A stretch of DNA of 64,000 bases from Cyclobacteriaceae bacterium (GTDB lineage Bacteria; Bacteroidota; Bacteroidia; Cytophagales; Cyclobacteriaceae), in NCBI GenBank assembly GCA_029858965.1, contig JAOUDZ010000001.1:1-64000 (forward strand), written 5' to 3'. Below the pieces are notes generated by a model. That model was not told where the DNA came from and did not search any database. It saw only the letters and a program-made list of their open reading frames with translations. The first letter of the stretch is position 1. Every line of letters starts with the position of its first letter. A program made the position numbers and the translations under genes. Below, in pieces: positions 26,631 to 35,801 of the stretch.

Positions 26631-29603
26631 TCAAAAGTCTGATCTGTTCATGCCCGTCTGCAACACGGCTGCGTGCCGCTCGTATTTTTCTTCAATCGTT
26701 TTGGCCAGTTCAGCCTCACCATACTTGTAGAGCACCCGTTGTAATTCCCCAAGGATTACCACGTTTACCTGTAGTTCCCTGCCAAGTTCACGTTTTTGAA
26801 TGTAGTACGTGGCAAGTTCATCAGCACGCTTGCTCATGACGTTGGAGATCTCTATTGCCTTCTCTTTTTCACCAACTTCAAAGAGCATATCCACAGTCTG
26901 TGCATTGGTATAATCGTAAGGAATTGATGCATCCGGCATTTTTGCCATTGCAAAAAGTAATACCTCCCGGGCCTTTTCCTTATCCCCTTGAAGAATGAGG
27001 AACTCGGCCAGCGAATTAAAGCTGCTCCGATGGTTAAGCACGAAGTTTCTGTAATCCTGGTTATAGTACACCTTCGGATCATCCAGGTTACGAAACTGAA
27101 ATTTCGTCATCATGTTTTCGTAGCTCACTTTCGTATTTACCAATTCTACCTGATTAAAGGGGCGAGGATTATAAATGGGAAGAATTCTATAGGCATTGCC
27201 TTCCTGAACGACGTAGCGGCTCAGATCAACATTGAATTGCGAAAGCGAGGTGTTGTTGACATAGAGGGGGCGTTCCCAATTGGCTGTTGCCAGGACATCG
27301 AGCATGGCAAGATCTTTCTTCTCCAGGCCTCCACCTTTAACACGAAGGCGCATTTCCGGTACAATCAGGCTGTCCATGCCTTCCGGGATAATACCCATAC
27401 GCCTGACTTTCTCGACATCCACTTTCAGCACAATTTCCTTGGTGGGAAGCATATTTCTTTCGCCCCCATAATTGGGATGCAGCAAGCTCCTGTTGTTCGT
27501 CTTTACCAATTCCAGGAATTTGACCAGGTCCATTTGTTTAATCCCCGCGTCGTAATAAGGCAGATAGTCGTTCAAACCACTTTGGCCGTAATTTTCAGCG
27601 GTAAGGGTATAGGGAAAGGGTTCTGATTCATAGGCCTTTCGCATACTCTGATCAATGTACCAGTCGGTATTATAGTAACTCAATACAATAACACGCACGT
27701 CTGTGCGCACTCCTTCCACTTCCTGAGAATACCAAAGCGGAAAAGTGTCATTATCGCCTCCTGTGAACAAGATCCCGTTTGGTGCGCAGGATTGTAAGTA
27801 ATTAATGGCTGAATCGACTGAGAAATAGCGATTTGATCGATTATGATCGTCCCAACCTTCAGCCGCCATAAGGGCCGGGGCCGACAAGCCGATAAGTGTT
27901 GCAATGACGGCAGCTGTTTTCCTGCTTTTCGTAAATTTCACAAACGCCTCCGCCATGGCAATGACGGCAAAACCTATCCACAGGCAAAATGCATAATAGG
28001 ATCCGGCATAAATGTAATCACGTTCTCGCGGTTCGGTTGGAGGGGAATTAAGGTAAACGACCAGGGCGACGCCAGTTAGTATGAATAGTAACCCGACGAC
28101 TACAAAACTCCTTGTATTATTTGCCGATTGATAGAACATACCAACTAACCCGAGAATGAAGGGGATCATGAAGAAATTATTGCGACCTCTGTTTTCTGCA
28201 AGTATTGTCGGAAGTTTTTCAAACCATCCGGTCGGACTGAGCCAATCAGCATTTTGAATATCGCTTTCGCGGCCGGCAAAATTGAAAAAGAAGTAGCGCA
28301 CATACATCCAGCCAATCTGGTGTTGGAACATAAATTTCAAATTATCCCCAAAGGATGGTTTTTCACCCTCACTCAATCCCAAGTAATCCCGATAGACACT
28401 GGCATGCTGAGGATCACTACTCCAGACACGCGGGAAAATTGTTTGCGCATTTGGTTCATACGTGTATTCAAACTTGTGATCCTTGATTTCATACCGATCC
28501 TTTCCTTTTTTATAAATCGGTGCTCCTTCCGTCATACCGATGGGCTGGGAAGTGAAATAAGGGCCGTACAACAGCGGCCTGCTGCCATATTGCTCCCGTT
28601 TCAGATAGCTAACGAAGGTCATTACGTCAGACGGATCATTTTCATCGATTGGGGTATTATAATCCGATCGAATCACCACTACCGCATACGATGAATATCC
28701 GATAAGAATAAATGCTGTGGCTGAGAGAAAAGTATTGAGCAGAACCTTACTGGTTTTTTGAGAATAAATTATCCCCCAAACCAATCCGGCCAACAAGAAT
28801 GCGCTGAACACGATTACACCTGAACCAAACGGGAAGTGCATGTTGTTGACAAAGAAGACCTCAAAATGACTGGCAATTGTAGGTAATCCTGGAATGATGA
28901 TTTCATTGATGAAGAAAATGATCAGCAAACTCGTGATCATTGCCGCGACAACACCCCAAGTTGTTGGCTTATATTTCTTAAAATAATACAATAGCGCCAG
29001 CGCGGGAATAGTCACCAGGTTAAGCAAGTGAACACCTATGGAGAGGCCCATCATATAGAAAATCAACAGCAACCAACGGTTCGCTTTCGATTCGTCCTCT
29101 ATAACATCCCACTTCAGCATAGCCCAAACGACGAAGGCCGTGAAAAACGATGACATCGCATATACTTCTGCCTCCACTGCCGAAAACCAGGCAGAATCCG
29201 AAAAGGTATAGGTAAGCGAACCTACAAGTCCAGCACCCACCAAAACCCATATTTTCTCATCCGTCAACTCGTCCGGCTTCGTTATTTTCATGAGTTTGCG
29301 GCCAAACAGTACAATTGACCAGAACAGAAAAAGAACTGCGAAAGCGGAAGCCAGGACACTGGTGAAATTTATCCAGTAAGCAACTTTTGTAACATCCCCA
29401 AAGGCCAGAAAAGAAAAAAGCCTGCCAATTAACAAAAATAAGGGTGCCCCGGGCGGGTGGGGAACCTCAAGCTTGTACGACACGGCAATAAATTCGCCAC
29501 AGTCCCAATAACTGGCAGTTTCCTCCATGGTAAGCCAATAGGTCACCAAAGCCACACCGAAAACTGCCCAACCTGCTATGTTATTAATCCGCTGAAATTT
29601 CAT
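26631..29603 (-). CDS. DUF2723 / glycosyltransferase family 117 membrane protein
   Basis: 990 residues. The first about 560 are membrane-embedded with roughly a dozen helices; the rest is soluble and includes TPR-like helices. The signature near residue 33 (WDCGEF and HPPGAPLF) is the conserved first-loop motif of DUF2723, a GT-C-type family widespread in Bacteroidota and linked to O-glycosylation of exported proteins. The likely donor is a lipid-linked sugar and the active site faces the periplasm (known of GT-C enzymes). It stands alone between a terminator and a membrane-protein gene 156 bp upstream. Confidence 0.9.
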   Translation of the reverse strand: MKFQRINNIAGWAVFGVALVTYWLTMEETASYWDCGEFIAVSYKLEVPHPPGAPLFLLIGRLFSFLAFGDVTKVAYWINFTSVLASAFAVLFLFWSIVLFGRKLMKITKPDELTDEKIWVLVGAGLVGSLTYTFSDSAWFSAVEAEVYAMSSFFTAFVVWAMLKWDVIEDESKANRWLLLIFYMMGLSIGVHLLNLVTIPALALLYYFKKYKPTTWGVVAAMITSLLIIFFINEIIIPGLPTIASHFEVFFVNNMHFPFGSGVIVFSAFLLAGLVWGIIYSQKTSKVLLNTFLSATAFILIGYSSYAVVVIRSDYNTPIDENDPSDVMTFVSYLKREQYGSRPLLYGPYFTSQPIGMTEGAPIYKKGKDRYEIKDHKFEYTYEPNAQTIFPRVWSSDPQHASVYRDYLGLSEGEKPSFGDNLKFMFQHQIGWMYVRYFFFNFAGRESDIQNADWLSPTGWFEKLPTILAENRGRNNFFMIPFILGLVGMFYQSANNTRSFVVVGLLFILTGVALVVYLNSPPTEPRERDYIYAGSYYAFCLWIGFAVIAMAEAFVKFTKSRKTAAVIATLIGLSAPALMAAEGWDDHNRSNRYFSVDSAINYLQSCAPNGILFTGGDNDTFPLWYSQEVEGVRTDVRVIVLSYYNTDWYIDQSMRKAYESEPFPYTLTAENYGQSGLNDYLPYYDAGIKQMDLVKFLELVKTNNRSLLHPNYGGERNMLPTKEIVLKVDVEKVRRMGIIPEGMDSLIVPEMRLRVKGGGLEKKDLAMLDVLATANWERPLYVNNTSLSQFNVDLSRYVVQEGNAYRILPIYNPRPFNQVELVNTKVSYENMMTKFQFRNLDDPKVYYNQDYRNFVLNHRSSFNSLAEFLILQGDKEKAREVLLFAMAKMPDASIPYDYTNAQTVDMLFEVGEKEKAIEISNVMSKRADELATYYIQKRELGRELQVNVVILGELQRVLYKYGEAELAKTIEEKYERHAAVLQTGMNRSDF

Positions 29604-29703
29604 GATAAGATTAGATCGTGGTACACCTTAAGAAATAAAAGCCCGAAAATAAGGAAATTCTGGTTTCCCTGAGCGTATTTCCGATCAAGGTTTTTGGATT
29701 CCT

Positions 29704-29761
29704 GGAAGACGGGCAAGACCGGAAGACCTGCTTTCTGACTTTCCCGACTTCCGGACTTTTT
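29704..29761. repeat. Phased GAC low-complexity element
   Basis: GAC occurs at 29708, 29717, 29725, 29737, 29746 and 29754, that is with spacings 9, 8, 12, 9, 8. The left half is purine-rich between GACs and the right half pyrimidine-rich, and CCGGAAG (29719-29725) pairs with CTTCCGG (29748-29754) before TTTTT. It sits in the 156-bp gap between two minus-strand membrane-protein genes. Confidence 0.55.
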
Positions 29762-30386
29762 ACTTATAAACAACGACATAAAATAAAAGCCACAAAATAA
29801 ATATCAGTATGTACGAACAAGACACAATAATCCAAATATACTTCTTGTCTTTTCGCGCGTAGTGTTGAATGCCTTCAACCAACAAAAACCAATAAGCGAT
29901 TTCAAAAAGATTCAACGCCCTGAGTGGGTATGCCCACCGTCTATCGATGCTGTAATAATCAAAGAAATGCATCAACGAAAATGGATAGAAGGCACTGATA
30001 TCATTTAATGCAGGATCTGTTTGCACTATCATGAACCATAATATTTTTAATATTTCAGGTATCAGAAAAATATACTCTGCGCCAATCACAACACCCCAGC
30101 ATTGTGTATAGGTAACCCTATACCCAAACATGAAGCAACCAATCCAGACTACAAAGGCGATGACGGTGAATTTCCAGAGATAAACAAAAGGAATAGAAAT
30201 GAACTTCAGCGTGCTGATCATTCTTAAGATCATACCTTCAGGACGGTCCTGAAGGAACTCAAACGCGGCTGTTTCGTTTTCAATAAAAGCGATCTTTATA
30301 TAGAGCAATAGCAAGGTAGCAAGGCACAGCAGCAAAAAGAGTAACCTTTTGTCGGCTGCAAAGAATGATTTAGTTTCGTATTCCAT
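29760..30386 (-). CDS. Multi-pass membrane protein of unknown function
   Basis: Start at the ATG at 30386 (MEYETKSFFAADKR); the longer frame to 30482 adds a polar tail that overlaps the divergent gene. 208 residues with about five transmembrane segments (around 15-33, 60-85, 90-115, 150-175 and 180-205). The order of segments and the YCSID-like loop resemble hypothetical Cytophagales membrane proteins of the Yip1-like type, but I cannot assign a family. Upstream of the GT117 gene on the same strand with a 156-bp gap. Confidence 0.75.
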   Translation of the reverse strand: MEYETKSFFAADKRLLFLLLCLATLLLLYIKIAFIENETAAFEFLQDRPEGMILRMISTLKFISIPFVYLWKFTVIAFVVWIGCFMFGYRVTYTQCWGVVIGAEYIFLIPEILKILWFMIVQTDPALNDISAFYPFSLMHFFDYYSIDRRWAYPLRALNLFEIAYWFLLVEGIQHYARKDKKYIWIIVSCSYILIFILWLLFYVVVYK

Positions 30387-30453
30387 TTGGAGATTCCGGG
30401 GCGTAACTATTGGGATCTTTATTTGTTGATTATGGTGTTTTGTCTGTAAGTTT

Positions 30454-31731
30454 ATGATTAACTGTTCTTTATTCCAACCCAATCAGAAAACCAAAGCTGC
30501 CGCGGCAGGACAACTCCTTGCGAGCCTTCCTGCCGGCTCCCGTAAGTGGCTATTTATTTTGTTTGTCATATTAGTCGGCAGTCTTGCTGTAAGAGCCCAG
30601 GTGGCTGCAAAAAAGGATACCACGATTATCCTGATCTCAGATTTGGGTGTTCAGCTGGAATGCACACAGGCGCTGAACGATCTTTATAATTTTAAGTTTC
30701 CACAGGCTGAATACCAGTTCAAGTACCTGAAGGCCCGCTACCCGTGGCATCCGCTCCCATATTTTCTAATGGGTTTGATTGAGTGGTGGAAGATTATGCC
30801 AAACACAAAAGATCAATCACACGACGCCTCTTTCTTAGCCTATATGGATTCGACCATTCTTGCAGGCGAAAATCTATACAAGAACCATCCGCCATACAAG
30901 ATTGAAGCTGCATTTTTTCTGGCTGCAGCATACGGTTTTAAGGGTCGGCTGTATGCAGACGAAGAGCGCAGGAGTTGGGGCAAGGCTGCTTCCGTGGGGA
31001 AAACAGCTATAAATTATCTGGAAGTGAGTAAGGAAAAAGAAGGGCTGAATCCGGAACTTCTCTTTGGCGATGCCCTATACAACTATTTTTCAGTCTGGGT
31101 TCCGGAAAATTATCCAGCCCTGAGGCCGGTATTGTGGTTTTTTAGAAAAGGCGACAAGGCATTGGGGTTAAAGCAACTCAAGGAAGTTTCATACAACGCC
31201 TTCTATACACGTACTGAAGCAATGGTATGGCTCATGCGTATTCTGAACAGCTATGAGAATGATCAACCCAGGGCATTTCAAATCAGTGAATATTTGCGGC
31301 AGACCTATCCCGACAATCCCTACTTTCATCGATATTATGCCCGCATGTTGTATTATCAGTCACGATTCACCGAAGCTGAGCCCGTATGCAAGCAGATTCT
31401 AGCTTTAATCGACAGTGGCCAGGTGGGTTACGAAGCAACGAGCGGACGTTATGCAGCTTTCTTTCTGGGACAAATTTATGATGCGCGAAAGAAACTGGAT
31501 GAAGCGAAGAAGTATTATGAATTAGGCATGCGGTATGCGGAACAAGTTGATGCTACCGAATCAGGGTATTATCTGTATTCCATAATTGCATTGGGAGAAA
31601 TTGCTGAAAAGCAAGGCAATAAGGCTGAAGCTAAACGCTTATTCAAAGAAGCCAAGAAGAAAGCCGGCCGAAAAGACGAAGCATTTAAGAGTGCCAAGCG
31701 CAGGTTAAAGAATTTGGAAAAGGGAGATTGA
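30454..31731 (+). CDS. Exported TPR-repeat protein
   Basis: 425 residues. A polar start of about 28 residues precedes a hydrophobic signal (RKWLFILFVILVG) with cleavage near AVRAQ. The ATG at 30454 is the only one suitable, but a later TTG/GTG start is possible given the long polar region. Helical repeats run through the protein; the clearest TPR units are near residues 300-420 (AAFFLGQIYDARKKLDEAKKYYELG, shortened here to its core LGQIYDARKKLDEAKKYY). Probably a periplasmic scaffold. Its stop lies 14 bp before the next ATG, so it is co-transcribed with the following membrane protein. Confidence 0.82.
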   Translation: MINCSLFQPNQKTKAAAAGQLLASLPAGSRKWLFILFVILVGSLAVRAQVAAKKDTTIILISDLGVQLECTQALNDLYNFKFPQAEYQFKYLKARYPWHPLPYFLMGLIEWWKIMPNTKDQSHDASFLAYMDSTILAGENLYKNHPPYKIEAAFFLAAAYGFKGRLYADEERRSWGKAASVGKTAINYLEVSKEKEGLNPELLFGDALYNYFSVWVPENYPALRPVLWFFRKGDKALGLKQLKEVSYNAFYTRTEAMVWLMRILNSYENDQPRAFQISEYLRQTYPDNPYFHRYYARMLYYQSRFTEAEPVCKQILALIDSGQVGYEATSGRYAAFFLGQIYDARKKLDEAKKYYELGMRYAEQVDATESGYYLYSIIALGEIAEKQGNKAEAKRLFKEAKKKAGRKDEAFKSAKRRLKNLEKGD

Positions 31732-31745
31732 GGATAATCCAAATA

Positions 31746-33077
31746 ATGGAACTACGCGATTTAATTGTAACACCTTTTGTCATCCTGCTGGTTTATGGGA
31801 TTGCATATACAATACGGTCACGGGTAACCGATGACATAAATCGGGTCTATTTTATTCCAGCTTTGACTGTAAAAATTATTGGCGCGCTAGCGGTGGGCTT
31901 CATCTATCAATTTTACTATGATGGTGGAGATACGTTTAATTATCACACTTATGGCAGTCGGGTTATTTGGGATGCCTTTGTGGATTCGCCAGCCAAAGGG
32001 ATAAAACTCATTATTAACAACGGTACTGACTACGCTAACGTCTACCCTTACGCTTCGAGAATAATATTTTTCACAGATCCCTCTTCATACATGGTAGTAA
32101 AGATTGCGGCAATTCTAGACCTCTTTACTTTCTCATCGTACACCGCCACTGCAGTACTGTTTGCGATCTTCAGCTTCATTGGCATGTGGATGTTTTTTCT
32201 CACTTTTTATGAGCAGTACCCGCAACTGCACCGGTGGCTGGCGATAGCTTCATTTTTTATCCCTTCCGTTTTTTTTTGGGGGTCAGGGCTGTTAAAAGAC
32301 ACCATAACGCTAGGCGCACTTGGAATAGCGACTTATCAACTCCAGAAGATGTTCATCGTTGGCCGTCGATCATTCTTCAATTGGTTGTTGTTAGGCCTGT
32401 CGCTTTATCTTCTTTACTCCATCAAGGTCTATATATTACTCACCTTTCTCCCTGCGGCGATCTTGTGGATCTTTTTGGCAAAACTCGAATCCATCAGGTC
32501 AACCATTCTCAAATTCATGGCATTTCCGTTCGTATTCACCGCGGCACTTGCATTGGGCTATTTCGCGATGGTGAAGGCCGGGGAGGACAACGAAAAGTAT
32601 GCGTTGGCCAGCTTGGGCAAGACCGCACAGGTAACTGCCTATGATATCCGATACTGGACGGGACGGGATGCAGGCTCTGGTTATACATTAGGCGAGCTCG
32701 ATGGAACATTTGGGTCTATGCTGAGGCTTGCGCCTCAGGCTGTTAACGTAACCTTGTTTAGACCTTACCTTTGGGAAGTAAACAATCCTTTGATGTTGAT
32801 GTCGGCGTTGGAAAGTTTTGTTCTATTGTGTCTCTGTTTGTTCACCTTGGCAAAAAAAAATATATGGATATTTCGCACGATTGGCAATCCCGATATTTTT
32901 TTTGCTGTTGTATTCTCACTGACATTTGCCTTTGCCGTGGGTGTCTCAACTTTTAATTTCGGAACATTGGTTCGCTATAAGATTCCATTGCTTCCGTTTC
33001 TTCTTGTCGCGATTGTAGTTACCCTGCATCAATCAAAGAGTGAAACGAAATTGACAGAGTTGGAGACCACCGAATAG
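31746..33077 (+). CDS. Multi-pass membrane protein, possibly GT-C-like
   Basis: Start at ATG 31746 (MELRDLIV) in place of an upstream TTG at 31728. 443 residues with about ten transmembrane segments. After the second segment a loop carries YYDGGDTFNYHTYG; an acidic motif in this place recalls the first periplasmic loop of GT-C glycosyltransferases, but the match is weak. I know such proteins only as hypothetical proteins next to surface-glycan clusters in Bacteroidota. Its last 49 bp overlap the 3' end of the convergent GT4 gene. Confidence 0.75.
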   Translation: MELRDLIVTPFVILLVYGIAYTIRSRVTDDINRVYFIPALTVKIIGALAVGFIYQFYYDGGDTFNYHTYGSRVIWDAFVDSPAKGIKLIINNGTDYANVYPYASRIIFFTDPSSYMVVKIAAILDLFTFSSYTATAVLFAIFSFIGMWMFFLTFYEQYPQLHRWLAIASFFIPSVFFWGSGLLKDTITLGALGIATYQLQKMFIVGRRSFFNWLLLGLSLYLLYSIKVYILLTFLPAAILWIFLAKLESIRSTILKFMAFPFVFTAALALGYFAMVKAGEDNEKYALASLGKTAQVTAYDIRYWTGRDAGSGYTLGELDGTFGSMLRLAPQAVNVTLFRPYLWEVNNPLMLMSALESFVLLCLCLFTLAKKNIWIFRTIGNPDIFFAVVFSLTFAFAVGVSTFNFGTLVRYKIPLLPFLLVAIVVTLHQSKSETKLTELETTE

Positions 33078-34105
33078 CGTTCCAGAATTTTCCTCCTTCC
33101 ATTTTGGCCCATTTTTTCTCGAAGCTCCTGGTCTTGGATTAGTCGTATCAGGCAATTCTCCCATTGCTCAAGCGATGAAACAAGAAACCCATTGGTTCCG
33201 TCATCAATGATGCTGTTGTTGGCACCAACGGCAGCCGCAACAACAGGCTTACCAAGGGACATATACTGAAGGGCTTTGAACCCGCATTTACCTTTGGACC
33301 ATTCGTCATCCGGCAATGGCATGATGCCGATATCTATTTTCACCAGTTCCGCGACCTCTGTTTTTTCATCCCATGGAATAAATAACACTGATGCTAAATC
33401 TAATGACGGCTTTCGATCGGCGATAATAGTGATCTGCACATTGTCAACATTGCGTTCTATTTTCTTCAATACAACTGCAACTTCCTCCAGGTATTTCAAT
33501 GTTGAGTGTGAACCAGTCCAACCGATAACAATTTTTCCATGGTCTCCAGGTTTTAGGTAGAGGTCAGGATTGTGCCAGTTCTCTGTATCGATAGTTGTCG
33601 GATTCCAAGTCACTTTTGCACTATACAGCCTTGCATAATTTGCCAAATACGCATTCCCACAACTCACTTTATATGACCATCGGCAAATCGATCCCGTTTT
33701 TTGGCGCCACTTCAGCATGCTAATAATCCATGGTTCATGGGTTCGGTCCGTAAGCCAGATGGCGTCATCGAAGTCGTAAATGATTCGTTTCCTAAGAATT
33801 TTAGCCAGCATCCATTCGAAGACTGGGGGACCAACTGGTGTAACCTCCCTATGAATAAATATAAAATCAAAGAATGGTGCATGAAAGAGAATTGCACTTC
33901 GCTTTACAAAACCAAACGACAATGCCCATACCTTTCGGAGATATTTTCCCGAACCGAAAAAGATTTGCCAGTTGTGGGTACTTAAAAAACTTTGGACGCG
34001 AATTCCATACCCGCTACTGGATAGGACTGCAAAATATTGCTCAAAGCGAAACCGCTGCGATGGCGATGTATTCAATGGATAGGGTACCAGAAACAATATT
34101 TTCAT
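33029..34105 (-). CDS. Glycosyltransferase family 4
   Basis: 358 residues, GT-B fold. N-terminal domain LVPYPLNTSPSQRFRFEQY, a central DFDDAIW, the donor-domain start IGWTGSHSTLKYL, and KGKCGFKALQYMSLGKPVV with the usual C-terminal helix EKMGQNGRRKILERYS. It adds a sugar from a nucleotide donor in the cytoplasm. It is the only leftward gene of the polysaccharide cluster, diverging from the FkbM gene across 116 bp. Its 3' end overlaps the preceding membrane-protein gene by 49 bp in antiparallel orientation. Confidence 0.92.
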   Translation of the reverse strand: MKILFLVPYPLNTSPSQRFRFEQYFAVLSSSGYGIRVQSFLSTHNWQIFFGSGKYLRKVWALSFGFVKRSAILFHAPFFDFIFIHREVTPVGPPVFEWMLAKILRKRIIYDFDDAIWLTDRTHEPWIISMLKWRQKTGSICRWSYKVSCGNAYLANYARLYSAKVTWNPTTIDTENWHNPDLYLKPGDHGKIVIGWTGSHSTLKYLEEVAVVLKKIERNVDNVQITIIADRKPSLDLASVLFIPWDEKTEVAELVKIDIGIMPLPDDEWSKGKCGFKALQYMSLGKPVVAAAVGANNSIIDDGTNGFLVSSLEQWENCLIRLIQDQELREKMGQNGRRKILERYSVVSNSVNFVSLFD

Positions 34106-34221
34106 TCCATTTCACATATCACAGGTACGACATTTCATCGTAAATTGTGCAAATTTGATAATTTATGCTGAGAATGCCCACTTGTGAAAATATCGTTTAT
34201 CCCAAAATGGTTTGAAAGCTG

Positions 34222-35004
34222 ATGCACCGAGTGATTAAGGAACTGTTTCGTTCCGCTGGAATCTTGCCATACTTAAAGCACATAAGGAAAAGGTACTTCC
34301 CTTCGGCAACGCAGCGGGAAGAAGCTAACTTTATCCCTGAAAGAATGGCGTTTTATAGACAGTTTATTAGCGAAGGTGACCTGTGCTACGATATCGGTGC
34401 CAACGTTGGCAATCGGACAGAGATATTCCTTTTGCTTGGCGGGAAGGTTGTAGCCATTGAACCGCAGCAAGAGTGCGTCAAAATGCTTAAGCTGCGGTTC
34501 GGGAACAAGATCACCTTGATTCCCAAAGCGTTGGGGGAGGAAGAGTCCACTGCCTTGATGCACATCAGCGAAACCTCTGAAATATCCTCATTGTCAGAAG
34601 ACTGGATAAACGCTGTATCCCAAGCCAGGTTCAAGCACGAAAGTTGGAATAAGAAGCAATTAGTGAATATCACAACGCTTGACAACATAATCCGGATTAA
34701 CGGCGTGCCAAAGTTTTGTAAGATTGACGTTGAGGGGTTTGAAGAAAACGTTCTCAGGGGACTTTCGATCACAGTTCAATTCATAAGTTTTGAATATACA
34801 GTCCCGGAAAGATTTCCAAGCATCAAGACTTGTCTGGATCACCTTTCCTCCCTGTCATCCTACGAATGCAACTTTACCATTGGAGAACAAATGCAACTAG
34901 AGCTTTCTGAATGGATTTCTCCAAGCGAGCTGCTGAGCAAGCTCAACCACGCGGGCGAGGGTTCTTTGTTTGGAGATGTCTATGTTCGCAATGTACAACC
35001 ATAG
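34222..35004 (+). CDS. FkbM family methyltransferase (1)
   Basis: 260 residues. SAM-binding motif CYDIGANVGNRTEIFLLLGG, acidic motif AIEPQ, and the FkbM signature FCKIDVEGFEENVLRGL. FkbM enzymes O-methylate hydroxyls, including those of sugars in surface glycans. First gene of the rightward unit; the next gene begins 8 bp later. The three FkbM proteins of the cluster are distant from one another, so they probably methylate different positions. Confidence 0.9.
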   Translation: MHRVIKELFRSAGILPYLKHIRKRYFPSATQREEANFIPERMAFYRQFISEGDLCYDIGANVGNRTEIFLLLGGKVVAIEPQQECVKMLKLRFGNKITLIPKALGEEESTALMHISETSEISSLSEDWINAVSQARFKHESWNKKQLVNITTLDNIIRINGVPKFCKIDVEGFEENVLRGLSITVQFISFEYTVPERFPSIKTCLDHLSSLSSYECNFTIGEQMQLELSEWISPSELLSKLNHAGEGSLFGDVYVRNVQP

Positions 35005-35012
35005 TTTGCCAT

Positions 35013-35744
35013 ATGCGTTGGATAATCAAACTACTTATTGACCTTTACTTGGCGCCGCTGAGAATAAGCAGTAGGCTGGCCCTGTATGTAAAAGGTAGAA
35101 TATTAACCTATGAGGAACACTATGCGATAGCCGTCGACGTTATCAGGCGAAAGTTCCCAGGTGACAATGGCACCATCGTAGATATTGGAGCCTACGATGG
35201 AGATACAGCCCGCTATTTTGCAAAAAGACTACCATACAATAAAATTCTTGGATTCGAACCAAACCCAGTGCCCTTTGAAAAAGGAAAACAAATAAGCAAG
35301 CACTACAACAACGTGGAGTTATTCAACCTCGGCTTTTCAATTGCCGAGGGGGAATTAGATTTGCACGTTACCAGCAATTTGGTCTCGTCTTCACTATTTA
35401 GTATTAAAGATTTCAGCGAAATATCTTCCGATAAAATCATTAAAGTCAAGATATCCACGCTAGATACCTTTTTCGAAAGCGAAGACAACATCCTGCTCCT
35501 TAAACTGGATACTCAAGGCGCCGAATTGGATACTCTGAAAGGAGGAGAAGCCACCTTATTGAAAACCAAACTGGTCCTCACGGAGGTCTCGGTGACAGAA
35601 ATGTACGAAGGGGGGTGCCTTTACTATCAGCTAGACGAATTCTTACGCCTCCACAATTTCAGGCTCTACACCATTGTTACCAATTACAACAGTGAAGGGA
35701 CCAAATACTTTGATACGCTATATTGCAATGCGAAGTACTGTTAA
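35013..35744 (+). CDS. FkbM family methyltransferase (2)
   Basis: Start at the ATG at 35013 (MRWIIKLLID), 8 bp after the previous stop; the frame opens at 34911 inside the previous gene. 243 residues. SAM loop IVDIGAYDGDTARYF, LGFEPNP, and LLKLDTQGAELDTLKGG in place of the usual DVEG (Asp retained, Gln replaces Glu). An N-terminal hydrophobic helix (about 1-25) suggests membrane association. Role: O-methylation of a glycan intermediate, by family and context. Confidence 0.88.
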   Translation: MRWIIKLLIDLYLAPLRISSRLALYVKGRILTYEEHYAIAVDVIRRKFPGDNGTIVDIGAYDGDTARYFAKRLPYNKILGFEPNPVPFEKGKQISKHYNNVELFNLGFSIAEGELDLHVTSNLVSSSLFSIKDFSEISSDKIIKVKISTLDTFFESEDNILLLKLDTQGAELDTLKGGEATLLKTKLVLTEVSVTEMYEGGCLYYQLDEFLRLHNFRLYTIVTNYNSEGTKYFDTLYCNAKYC

Positions 35745-35801
35745 GGTGAACGCGCACCCTACGACAGTTGCAAATCGCTCAACCGCCAATGACGAGAATA
35801 G

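Noticed and set aside
26988-27626. 212-codon open frame antisense to the GT117 gene
   Set aside because: Shadow frame: composition follows the third-codon positions of the sense gene, and no motif is present.
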